Assembly: GCA_031373665.1 (NCBI GenBank)
Contig: JANMMZ010000058.1
Coordinates: 1-64,000 of the forward strand
From: M3007 sp031373665
GTDB taxonomy: Bacteria; Bacteroidota; Bacteroidia; Chitinophagales; Saprospiraceae
Direction: 5' to 3'
DNA: 64,000 nt
Each line of letters begins with the position of its first letter. Position 1 is the stretch's first letter. Shown here one piece after another: positions 37,901 through 47,032 of the stretch. Made by a program: the position numbers and the translations under genes. A model generated the notes under the pieces. The model worked only from the letters and a program-made list of their open reading frames with translations. It ran no database searches and had not been told where the DNA came from.

Positions 37901-38608
37901 ATGCATAAGATGAAAAAATATGGATTACTCCTCTTTGGGGTATGTTTAGTATTGGTCAGTGTTCAGGCTCAATCAGCTCAAGACCAACTCAAAAAGGTAA
38001 TAGATGCCCAAAAAGGCTTACAAAGTTATCATTTGAAAATGAACTATAGTTTTTATGGCGATGGGCAAAGTACGCCCTTGCAGACCATGCATGGTGCCTC
38101 GCAGTTGTTGGGCAATCGCCGATACTTCAAGTTTGGCGATATAGAGCAGTTTATCAACGAAAAACTGGTCATCACTGTCAATCACGAAGACAAATATGTA
38201 GTACTAGACAAAGATGACCGATATGATCAATATCGGGTTTCGATGGATGTAAAATCAGTCCTATCTGATCTGGAAACCCAGGGGAAGTCTCTTACGCTTG
38301 AAACCATCTCGGCGCAAACAGGCTTGATCAAAGTTTTTAACAAAGAGACCAAGGCCCAGGATTATGCCTTGCTGTTTGATAAAATGACAAACCGGGTACT
38401 CACGGTCACCACCTATTACGATGAGGAGGAAACTCAGGAACTGTACGGAGATGACTACAAATCATCTCGTTTAGAGATGAGTATTGAGTACCTACCCCCT
38501 GCCGAACCATCGGATCTGATCGCAGCGGTCTTGAGCAAATCAGGTAAGGATTATAAGTTAAAAATGGCTTATAAAAAGTATGCATTTTATGATATGTCAT
38601 CTAAATAA
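37901..38608 (+). CDS. LolA-like periplasmic protein between the RHS chains
   Basis: 235 residues (the second ATG at 37910 would give 232 and is equally possible). A signal peptide ends near VQAQ. The mature region begins with a helix (QDQLKKVIDAQKGLQSY) and continues with long antiparallel strands (HLKMNYSFYGDG, RRYFKFGDIEQFINEKLVIT, KYVVLDKDD), the pattern of LolA/LppX half-barrels that bind acyl chains or hydrophobic segments. The family call is by pattern only. It sits 13 bases after the first giant gene, with the second giant gene 95 bases on, so a chaperone role for one or both is plausible. Confidence 0.7.
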   Translation: MHKMKKYGLLLFGVCLVLVSVQAQSAQDQLKKVIDAQKGLQSYHLKMNYSFYGDGQSTPLQTMHGASQLLGNRRYFKFGDIEQFINEKLVITVNHEDKYVVLDKDDRYDQYRVSMDVKSVLSDLETQGKSLTLETISAQTGLIKVFNKETKAQDYALLFDKMTNRVLTVTTYYDEEETQELYGDDYKSSRLEMSIEYLPPAEPSDLIAAVLSKSGKDYKLKMAYKKYAFYDMSSK

Positions 38609-38703
38609 TGGCTGTATCAAACAAGGATTAAAAAAACACCCTCTATGACTTTGGATCATGAGGACACTAAATCTATTCTAATACATTATAGATCTTATAC
38701 AAT

Positions 38704-41700
38704 ATGAAACATATTGCGACAAAATATACGCTGGTTTATCTCCTGCTATGCCTTTTTTGCTTACCTATATTTGGGCAAGGGACGGACCTGTTCTACAATG
38801 AACTCTCTGGCAAGGATATAGCCAAAAACAAATCTTTTATGGTAACGGACGACCGTTTCCGGGATAAATCATGGAAAGATATTCAGAAAAACTATGCCGT
38901 AAAATCTTATGTGGCCCTATCTGTCAATGACGATACCCCCATAGTGGTCAATGACCCATTTATATGTGTAGTCAAACTACGCATAGACCAATGGAACAGC
39001 GCCGACGATTCTACTTCCTTCACGAAGGAAATGACCCTATCTTACGATCCCTCAGGGAAGGAGGATTTTATCGCCCGCGATGAGATCAAATTTGACCAAG
39101 CCCACGAGTATCGGGTAACCATCACCGATATAGAAACCAAAGATAAGGGGGGTAAACCAATAGATTTACCTGCCATCCTGAAACTGACAGGCTACCTGCA
39201 AATAGAGCGATCTCTCTTTTTTAATTGTGAACAGCAACTTGGTATTGATGCTGAATCAAGCAATAATGACAGGTTACGTATTTTTTGGAGTATGCTTGAT
39301 CCCGGTGTGGAGTACGAACTAGAGTGGACTTTTTATGATCGGGAAAGTGTCTGGGGACAAGCAATAGCCAATAACACGGGTATAAATTTAGATGACTATA
39401 ACGAAATTTTTAAAGACAATGCTAGCAGACTAATCACCAGCCAGTCAACCTTCGAATTACCTTTGGTTTTCCCTAATGGCTATATTTTTTACAGGGTTAG
39501 GGGAGCACACTTTCTGGATGGATTGCGCCAAAATACGGCTTGGTCTCATGGCAGCAGCGGAAATTTAATTGATTTTCAAAATCGGTACGCCGTCGAACAG
39601 GCTCACCAGAGCAACCTAAACTGGCAAACCACTTCCACCTTTGCAGAAGATGGAAGAAATGTACAGTCTGTTACGTATGCTGACGGCCTTCCACGTGCCC
39701 GTCAAGAAATGTCTTTATCTCGTGCCGATGACATAGTAATAGTAAGTGAAAAGATATATGACCTTCATGGTCGCCCTGTGATGCAGATCATGCCTACTCC
39801 CTCACATAATTATCCGAATAACTTTGGTTACATCCCAGATTTTTCTATCCATAATGGTAATCACTACAATGCCAGTAATTTTGATTTGGGATCAGACTGC
39901 GATATCTTTACAGTGGATCCTATGTCAAAAACACACGGTGCGTCTTGGTATTATTCAGGCAATAATTCCAAAGCCAATGATCCTTTATCGGTGCATCGGT
40001 TCATCCCAGATGCCGAAGAATATCCTTTTGCGGTAACAGAATACACACCTGATGCTACTGGAAGGATCAAAAGACAAGGTGGGGTTGGTCTTACCTTTAA
40101 GAGCAATGGCACACATGCCACTAATTATTTTTATGGTACCGCATCGCAAGGAGAACTCAATCGCTTGTTCGATACCGACGATGTCGGAAAATCCGTACAC
40201 TACCAAAAAAACATGGCCAAAGACCCCAATGGTCAGTACAGTGTCAGTTATGTGGATGCCAATGGACGTACCATCGCGACGGCCTTGGCTGGTGAGGTTC
40301 CTGAGAACCTGACAGCCTTGGAGTCATGGCCTCAAGCCTCCACGATCAATACTGATTTACTCAATAATATCCTAAAAGATGCCACCAAGGTTTCTAGTTA
40401 TAACCTTTTGGTCACAGATGAAGGGAATTATAATTTTAATTATAACACACAAGGCCTAAACTATACAGAACCCTGCTTGGTTGCCTCCAATCAGTGTTAC
40501 GATTGTCTGTATGACTTAACCATTACTGTTTCTGACAATTGTGGAGGCAGTACCTCCCCCCTGCACCAAATCGTCAGGCCCAATACTAAACTTTTTGATG
40601 GCACCTGCGACCCTGCCACCCACGGGCTGTCAGAGGTATTCGACCTGACCTTACCCCCAGGCGAATATACCGTCAGTAAAAAAGTCAGCGTAAGCCTCCA
40701 ATCGGTAGAAAAGTATGCCGAACTATATCAGGCAAACAATACCTGTATGCCAGTTCTAAGCGAACTGACCACTTCTTTTTTGACTCAATATTTAGATCCC
40801 AACTGCGGGTTAAGTTGCAAGGATTGTCTGGGTGCTGTGAGAGATTGGGGGGTTGCAAACATGGTTCCACCCACCTCCCCCGAATACTTAGCGCTGGTAG
40901 CCGAGTGTGATTGCGATGACGAAGAACCCACCAACCAATGCGCTATCTACTACGAAACCCTTCTCATGGATGTATCTCCCCTTGGGCAATACATGCAGTT
41001 AGAAGAAGATTGTACCACTACTGATCCAGCTTCCTTTTTCTTCATTACTAACAATGACCCTGCTACAGCGAAATATAAAAGCCCCGGTGCAGGCAATCCA
41101 TATTTAGATGAAGATGGGAACCAAGATTTTGTCACCATTCAGGGAGTCCCATACAAACCAGAAGTGCTGGATGCCTGCGATTTTATAGCAAATTGGAATC
41201 CATCTTGGGCTAAAACCTTGATAAAACTCCACCCCGAATATTGCCTTTATTTGGCTTGCCATGATCAGATTCTAAGTGTCAGGTTTGACTCTCTGCTACT
41301 CCGCGTACCAGAAGTAGGCAATACCTCTTATTTGGCAAATAATGGCGAGGGCATCGTTAATCAGGATCCTTTTTTCAATTCTCCTCAGGGTATGCCCTTC
41401 AAACAGGACATGCTGGATTATATGACGGAGTTTGCAACGGATGGGACAACCACCTATTCTTTGATCGAAATGATTATTGCGAGTATTGCCTGCGAAAGCG
41501 AACTACCATGCACTACGACTTATGCCTCCTTGTGTTCAACGGATAAAAAACGGTTTTGGACAATTTTCAAGGCTTCTTATCTAGGCCGAAAATACGCCTT
41601 TTTCTCCAAATACATCAATGATACCCAATGCGGTAATTCAGAGTGTGTAGAAGTGACTCCGGCTTGTCCTGCGCCCAACAACATATATGCCACTAAAACC

Positions 41701-44700
41701 AAGCGATGGATCGTCAAAAATCCTGTACCTGTTGGCTCAAATATACAGCAACTAAATGCTCAGTATGAAGCCGAAGCCCAAGCGGGGATTATGGAGAATT
41801 GCGCCATCAATTGTGAAGGCACCGTCCATGCTTGGATCTTGAAATTACAGGAGAGTCCTTGTGTAGCCAACCTCAGTGTAGATGAAATAGAAATATTAAG
41901 AGGGCTGCTGATGACTATCTGTACAGAGTCCTGCGACGAAACACATATATACGGAGCCACTAATGCACCTGGATATACAGGAGGCCCTAATACCATACGA
42001 GCAGCATTAGAACAGGTTTTAAATATCTCTATTTCTGATTGTGATGAAGTCTGCAATGACCTCTTCGTTACCTTCCCAGGCACTTCCGAAAATCCACAAT
42101 TTCCTATAGATTATAGCCAATATTTTCCGTTGGCTCAAAATGAATGTTTTTGTACCAATCTAGAAAAATTTCAGGATTGCCATGCAGCACTCCCACCTGG
42201 GTCAATTAGCTTTCTAGACTACTTCAACTCCTTTTCGGACGTTAAGATAACTCCCGCTGGTTTAAGCCAGATTATTAGTTTCTGCCCTTCTAATTTAGGT
42301 TGCAATTTTATTGACCCCAACCTCATTGTGCCGCCCCAACTCAACTGTGGGGTTTGCAAAACATATTTAGAAGTAGCAGAAAGTTTAAGTGCTATGGGGT
42401 GTAGCAACGCTTCGCCCGTACTAAAGGCTGCCTTCCTAAATCGCACGTTAGGACTCAATCTCGAATGGTTTGAATACGAAGCATTCATCAACTATCATTT
42501 GAACACCACCGACCCACAAGTCTGTAAAGATGCCTCCATACTATGCCCTCGCAGTCCCGCACCACCGGTAGCATACGAAGATTGTCAGGTGGTACAAGAA
42601 GAAATACTTACCAGTGCCGCCGAAGATGCTTATTGGTCAGAAATATATGACAGAACAGAAGCATTCAAGCGCAATTACCTGTCCCATTGTATCAATCAAT
42701 TGGAAGAAACCTTCACGACCAATGCCGGATTGCGCGAGCATCACTACACCCTCTACTACTACGACAGGGCAGGATTTCTCACTCAAACCGTACCGCCCAA
42801 TGGCGTATCGGCAGGTACCCCTGGTGGGCATACATTCAAGACCAATTATAGATATGATTGTTTTGGTAATCAAATAGAACAAACCACCCCCGATGGTGGT
42901 GTCACTCGTACTTGGTATGATTACTTAGGTCGTCCAGTTGCCTCTCAAGATGCACGCCAGGCAGAATCAACCCCCAATCTATATTCCTATACCCTCTACG
43001 ATGGATTGAGTCGCCCTATAGAGACTGGTGAAAAAGTGCCAGTAAGTGGTTTGTTGGAAGATTATATGGCTCTTGATCCAGTGTTGTTTAGGGCTTGGCT
43101 CGATGAAAATGCCACTTCTACCCGCACCGACGTGACCCGTAGTTACTATGATGATGCCCCAATTCAAATCCCCAATTTTGCGCCAGAAAACCTGCGCAAA
43201 CGCATAGCGGCTGTTGTATTCATGGATCACTACGTAGATCCAATGAATCCACTGACCGCTAGTGATTATCAATTTGCTACCCACTATAGTTACGACATAG
43301 CGGGCAATGTAAATACCTTAATCCAAGACATCCAAGAATTAGAATTGGGGTCTAATAGCACCAACCGTTACAAACGGATAGATTACGAATATGACATCGT
43401 GAGTGGTAAGGTCAATCGCGTCGTGTATCAACAAGACCAACGTGACCAATTCATACATCAATACACTTACGATGACAATAACCGACTCCTCAAAACAGAA
43501 ACCAGTACCACTGGTACGCCTGGCAGTTGGGAAATAGATGCGGAATATCAATATTACCTCCATGGTCCATTGGCTCGCACCATACTGGGCGAACGCAAAG
43601 TGCAAGGCACCGACTATGCCCATACCTTGCAAGGCTGGATCAAAGGGGTCAATGCCTCCGCCATGACCCCGTTTCTGGATGATAGTGACCTTCCAGAATT
43701 CTTACACCTAGATGATGATCCCATCCAAGATGGCCTTTATAAGGCTCGGATCGGTATTTATTCTCAAGGCAAAGTACCCGATGGGGGCAATGTAGAAATG
43801 CTGGCTGGTAAGTTTGTGAAATTAGAGGAGAGCACTTTCAAAGCCGAATCTCACTTCAAGGCAAATGTAGATCCATCCCTATTAATCACAGGCCCACAGC
43901 CTGACATCGTAGATATGGGCCGCGATGGCACTCCAGAAAACCACCTGATCGCCCGCGATGCAATGGCCTATACCCTTGGTTATTTCAACGAGGACTACAA
44001 AAAAGTATCCATAAATAATGCCAATGCACCCAATTTTGAGGTATCTCAATTGTATCCAGGCTTCCAAGCGGCCTCGCCTAGTCTTTACAATGGCAATATA
44101 CGCCACATAGCCCAACAGGTAAAAACCCTCACGGCATCTGGTTTTGTGTATCGCTATGACCAACTCAGCCGCCTCTTAGAGATGGACTATTGGCGCAGGC
44201 CCAATGGTGGCACTTGGGGTGGTACCGATGCTTATAAAGAGCGGGTCAGTTATGACCCCAATGGAAATATACTGACCTATCTGCGCCATGCAGCCGATGC
44301 CCAAGGCAATGATGTAGGTATGGACAATCTGACTTATCAGTATCAATCTGGTGGCAACCGCCTCAGACATGTTACGGACGCAGTCAGCAACTCCTCCTTC
44401 CCGGATGACATCGAATCTCAAGGGGTAGATAACTATGAGTACGATGGATCAGGCAACCTCAAACACGATGCATCCAAAGGTGCTGGCTTTAGGTGGTCTA
44501 TGTACGGAAAACTCAAGCATGTAGAAGGGCTTCCCAATGATGTGAACCTATACTACCGCTATGATGCCATGCAAAAACGCGTGGTCAAAACAGTGACGAA
44601 AGCAGGCATAGAAACCAAAACATTCTATGTCTATGATGCCCAAGGCAATGCCATGGCCACTTACGAACTCAAAGATATAGCCGGAACGAGTACCCTGCGA

Positions 44701-45960
44701 TTGCGGGAGTTGGATCTATATGGATCTGCCCGATTGGGTATATACAAGCCCAATGCCACCATGTGGCGGGCCAATACTGGCGATACAGGCGGAGGCCCAC
44801 TGTCACCTAACTATACCAATAAAAAAGAATACGAACTCTCCAACCACTTGGGTAATGTACTAGCCACCATCACCGATATGCGCGATGGGGTGGATATGGA
44901 CAACAATGGCATAGCAGAGTACTACGAACCCCGCATGGCTTCCGCCCGAGAATATTATCCATTCGGGATGCTCATGCCGAATAGAAAAACCCCTACCTTT
45001 GGCAATTCAAAATACCGATACGGGTTCAATGGAAAAGAGGCCGACGATGAAGTCTATGGAGATGATCAATTCCAAGATTACGGGATGCGGATTTATAATG
45101 CGGGATTGGGTAAGTTTTTGAGTGTGGATCCAATAGCGAGGCAGTATCCAGAGTTGACTCCTTATCAGTTTGCTAGTAATACGCCGATACAGGCGGTGGA
45201 CTTGGATGGGTTGGAGAAATATTATGCAGCAGATGGTACCTACATTAATGCTGTTGGCGCAGATACCGAGATTAGGGTCGTAACAGATGAAAATTTGGCC
45301 AATGCAAAAAAATATATTGAGTGGGCTAATTACAATCTGTCCCGTCCTTTTGAAATTGAAAATATATTAAATTTGCCATATAACACTGCACAAGCAAAAA
45401 AATATAGCACTAGTTTAAAGGACTATGCAAGTGTAAAGAGTGATGTTACAAATGGTGCTACACCTAGGTTGTGGGCTGATTATGATAATTGCAATAAAGC
45501 AGCCTTGGCACAAATGGATGATGCTGGCATTACTCCACTATCGAAATTTGAAGCAATTCAAACGGATGTTGATAACTCTCGTCAACCCGATGATAATCAG
45601 TTAACTGAAAATAAAATTGGCGGTGCTATTTATATTATTACTGAGATTAAAAAGGGAAATCCTGTAATGGTTGGCCTTAAAGAGACACTTCTAGATGGAT
45701 CAGTGGTCAACATAGCAGATGATGGAATGACACCTAACCATAACCAAAATACAGCACATTTTGTTGTAATTAACGCTATTTCTCATAATGGTCAATATAT
45801 TGATTTTCAATACATCGATAATGCTTCCTCATCTTGTGTAACTGACACAGGAAATAAATTGAATCTTGGTTTAACGAACGGAAGATTAGTTAATGGTAAC
45901 GATCCATGTAATCGTAACATAGATGAATATGAAGTAACTGAAGTAAGAAAAAATAAATAA
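38704..45960 (+). CDS. Giant RHS polymorphic toxin with C-terminal papain/C39-like protease domain (2418 aa)
   Basis: A signal peptide ends near FGQ (residue 24). Residues ~300-400 hold an entry domain with YADGLPRARQEMSL and YDLHGRPVMQ. A Cys-rich region (~590-1330) includes CYDCLYDL and HPEYCLYLAC. YD/RHS repeats run from ~1340 to 2150, ending in the RHS core tail: EYELSNHLGNVLATI, YYPFGM, YGFNGKE, then LSVDPIARQYPELTPYQFA and DLDGLE at 2166-2171. The C-terminal domain (2172-2418) carries a Cys-His-Asp/Asn set: Cys2263 in DNCNKAA, His2352 in TAHFVVI, Asp2372/Asn2373 in YIDNA, with PVMVGL between, as in C39/papain-fold proteases. In RHS systems the shell encloses and self-cleaves the toxin; this tip is AT-rich compared with the core, as exchanged tips usually are. 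Confidence 0.88.
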   Translation: MKHIATKYTLVYLLLCLFCLPIFGQGTDLFYNELSGKDIAKNKSFMVTDDRFRDKSWKDIQKNYAVKSYVALSVNDDTPIVVNDPFICVVKLRIDQWNSADDSTSFTKEMTLSYDPSGKEDFIARDEIKFDQAHEYRVTITDIETKDKGGKPIDLPAILKLTGYLQIERSLFFNCEQQLGIDAESSNNDRLRIFWSMLDPGVEYELEWTFYDRESVWGQAIANNTGINLDDYNEIFKDNASRLITSQSTFELPLVFPNGYIFYRVRGAHFLDGLRQNTAWSHGSSGNLIDFQNRYAVEQAHQSNLNWQTTSTFAEDGRNVQSVTYADGLPRARQEMSLSRADDIVIVSEKIYDLHGRPVMQIMPTPSHNYPNNFGYIPDFSIHNGNHYNASNFDLGSDCDIFTVDPMSKTHGASWYYSGNNSKANDPLSVHRFIPDAEEYPFAVTEYTPDATGRIKRQGGVGLTFKSNGTHATNYFYGTASQGELNRLFDTDDVGKSVHYQKNMAKDPNGQYSVSYVDANGRTIATALAGEVPENLTALESWPQASTINTDLLNNILKDATKVSSYNLLVTDEGNYNFNYNTQGLNYTEPCLVASNQCYDCLYDLTITVSDNCGGSTSPLHQIVRPNTKLFDGTCDPATHGLSEVFDLTLPPGEYTVSKKVSVSLQSVEKYAELYQANNTCMPVLSELTTSFLTQYLDPNCGLSCKDCLGAVRDWGVANMVPPTSPEYLALVAECDCDDEEPTNQCAIYYETLLMDVSPLGQYMQLEEDCTTTDPASFFFITNNDPATAKYKSPGAGNPYLDEDGNQDFVTIQGVPYKPEVLDACDFIANWNPSWAKTLIKLHPEYCLYLACHDQILSVRFDSLLLRVPEVGNTSYLANNGEGIVNQDPFFNSPQGMPFKQDMLDYMTEFATDGTTTYSLIEMIIASIACESELPCTTTYASLCSTDKKRFWTIFKASYLGRKYAFFSKYINDTQCGNSECVEVTPACPAPNNIYATKTKRWIVKNPVPVGSNIQQLNAQYEAEAQAGIMENCAINCEGTVHAWILKLQESPCVANLSVDEIEILRGLLMTICTESCDETHIYGATNAPGYTGGPNTIRAALEQVLNISISDCDEVCNDLFVTFPGTSENPQFPIDYSQYFPLAQNECFCTNLEKFQDCHAALPPGSISFLDYFNSFSDVKITPAGLSQIISFCPSNLGCNFIDPNLIVPPQLNCGVCKTYLEVAESLSAMGCSNASPVLKAAFLNRTLGLNLEWFEYEAFINYHLNTTDPQVCKDASILCPRSPAPPVAYEDCQVVQEEILTSAAEDAYWSEIYDRTEAFKRNYLSHCINQLEETFTTNAGLREHHYTLYYYDRAGFLTQTVPPNGVSAGTPGGHTFKTNYRYDCFGNQIEQTTPDGGVTRTWYDYLGRPVASQDARQAESTPNLYSYTLYDGLSRPIETGEKVPVSGLLEDYMALDPVLFRAWLDENATSTRTDVTRSYYDDAPIQIPNFAPENLRKRIAAVVFMDHYVDPMNPLTASDYQFATHYSYDIAGNVNTLIQDIQELELGSNSTNRYKRIDYEYDIVSGKVNRVVYQQDQRDQFIHQYTYDDNNRLLKTETSTTGTPGSWEIDAEYQYYLHGPLARTILGERKVQGTDYAHTLQGWIKGVNASAMTPFLDDSDLPEFLHLDDDPIQDGLYKARIGIYSQGKVPDGGNVEMLAGKFVKLEESTFKAESHFKANVDPSLLITGPQPDIVDMGRDGTPENHLIARDAMAYTLGYFNEDYKKVSINNANAPNFEVSQLYPGFQAASPSLYNGNIRHIAQQVKTLTASGFVYRYDQLSRLLEMDYWRRPNGGTWGGTDAYKERVSYDPNGNILTYLRHAADAQGNDVGMDNLTYQYQSGGNRLRHVTDAVSNSSFPDDIESQGVDNYEYDGSGNLKHDASKGAGFRWSMYGKLKHVEGLPNDVNLYYRYDAMQKRVVKTVTKAGIETKTFYVYDAQGNAMATYELKDIAGTSTLRLRELDLYGSARLGIYKPNATMWRANTGDTGGGPLSPNYTNKKEYELSNHLGNVLATITDMRDGVDMDNNGIAEYYEPRMASAREYYPFGMLMPNRKTPTFGNSKYRYGFNGKEADDEVYGDDQFQDYGMRIYNAGLGKFLSVDPIARQYPELTPYQFASNTPIQAVDLDGLEKYYAADGTYINAVGADTEIRVVTDENLANAKKYIEWANYNLSRPFEIENILNLPYNTAQAKKYSTSLKDYASVKSDVTNGATPRLWADYDNCNKAALAQMDDAGITPLSKFEAIQTDVDNSRQPDDNQLTENKIGGAIYIITEIKKGNPVMVGLKETLLDGSVVNIADDGMTPNHNQNTAHFVVINAISHNGQYIDFQYIDNASSSCVTDTGNKLNLGLTNGRLVNGNDPCNRNIDEYEVTEVRKNK

Positions 45961-45971
45961 AAATTTGACAT

Positions 45972-46640
45972 ATGGTTCATAAAATTATTTTTTGCCTTTT
46001 GGGGCTAACACAATTTTATTGCTTTAATAGTAATATTCCAAAGCATACTCAGATAGTCGGAGTATGGATTGATCTTAATTTCAAAGACAGTATTGAACAA
46101 GGCGTTCTGCCCTGCCACTACAAACATAATAATGATTTAGTATATATTATTTCGCATGTTGGTAATGACACATTCAAGATTTATTATTTAGCAATGAATG
46201 ATGATAACGGTTACTTTATTTCAAGTTTACAAGGGGACAGTATTGAATATGTTGTTCAAAACATGCGATTTAAGTTTAATCTCAGAGAGAATGATACATT
46301 AGATGTTAACATCAATGGGAGGTCATCACTTTTTGTTAGATCACAGTTCGAAACGGAGGTTAGATCGTCTTTGCATTTAGGCACTTTGACCTATAAATAT
46401 TTCCTGCCTTATTTGAACAGATATGATATAAGTCCTGCTATGGATACATTTTTGAGGAGGAATTTCGATTCATTTGGATGTAGCCATGGTAATATATTAA
46501 CTGGTAAAACTAATCGACTTCTGGTCGAAGTACAGAATGACACATTAAAATTTTACGATGTTGATCTACCTAAATCCAAGCCATCGCACCCTTTCAAATT
46601 AAAAAAAAGTATCAATTCTGTCTGGCCTAAGAAAAAATAA
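45972..46640 (+). CDS. Candidate immunity protein for the protease-tipped RHS toxin
   Basis: 222 residues, 11 bases after the toxin stop, with the same low GC as the toxin tip. An N-terminal hydrophobic stretch ends in FYC at residue 17, a poor lipobox, so it is either a lipoprotein or a Sec-exported protein. The rest is beta-rich (IVGVWIDLNFKDSIEQG, YLAMNDDNGYFISSLQG) with a final basic tail ending PKKK. No known immunity family is recognised; the assignment is from position. An exported immunity protein would fit a toxin that acts in the periplasm. Confidence 0.6.
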   Translation: MVHKIIFCLLGLTQFYCFNSNIPKHTQIVGVWIDLNFKDSIEQGVLPCHYKHNNDLVYIISHVGNDTFKIYYLAMNDDNGYFISSLQGDSIEYVVQNMRFKFNLRENDTLDVNINGRSSLFVRSQFETEVRSSLHLGTLTYKYFLPYLNRYDISPAMDTFLRRNFDSFGCSHGNILTGKTNRLLVEVQNDTLKFYDVDLPKSKPSHPFKLKKSINSVWPKKK

Positions 46641-46659
46641 AGGAATCCCCGGCTGGCTC

Positions 46660-46835
46660 CAAGGATAGAACTCGCATTCGCTAGTGCAAGGCTTGTCCTA
46701 CCCCCCCGCTAGCGCGAGGCTGTAGTGCTGGCGCGATGTTCCAACACCGCGCCACTGATCCAGTCGGGTTCTAACCCGACATACATACAATAAAAGTGCA
46801 AAGCCCAAAATACCGCGAGGTTGAATACTCGCGCC
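46660..46835. repeat. Hairpin-rich intergenic repeat stretch
   Basis: Several GC-rich inverted repeats packed together in an AT-rich neighbourhood: TGGCGCG/CGCGCCA (46729-46735 with 46748-46754), GTCGGGTT/AACCCGAC (46763-46780) and GCGAG/CTCGC (46815-46832). Two related sequences beginning GCTAGTGCAAGGC and GCTAGCGCGAGGC precede them. This looks like an intergenic element rather than coding sequence. Confidence 0.5.
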
Positions 46836-47015
46836 TAAAAATGAAAATATAATACCGCCCCAAAAACCTAAGAAACCGTTTAAAAAACGATTTCTAATAT
46901 TATTTCCAGTAGCACAAGGTGTAACAACTGTTACCACGCCCCCATGACTTCTCATGGTCAGGCACTGGCCGTGCTTTGGAGTCCATTGCTCACAACGTTC
47001 TAAAAAATCGTTCAT
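46698..47015 (-). CDS. Doubtful small membrane protein
   Basis: 105 codons on the minus strand. The first ~60 residues look protein-like (MNDFLERCEQWTPKHGQ, then the hydrophobic FLGFWGGIIFSFLGA), but the last ~40 are translated from the hairpin-rich repeat stretch and are Arg-rich. It would be divergent from the tail-fibre-like gene, 17 bases from its start. It may be a small gene whose end has been replaced by repeat sequence, or not a gene. Confidence 0.3.
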   Translation of the reverse strand: MNDFLERCEQWTPKHGQCLTMRSHGGVVTVVTPCATGNNIRNRFLNGFLGFWGGIIFSFLGASIQPRGILGFALLLYVCRVRTRLDQWRGVGTSRQHYSLALAGG

Positions 47016-47032
47016 AAATTAACAGTATTATT

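Noticed and set aside
46641..46700. Possible tRNA-like segment after the immunity gene
   Set aside because: Short stretches resemble T-loop sequence but no cloverleaf with acceptor stem and anticodon arm can be drawn.
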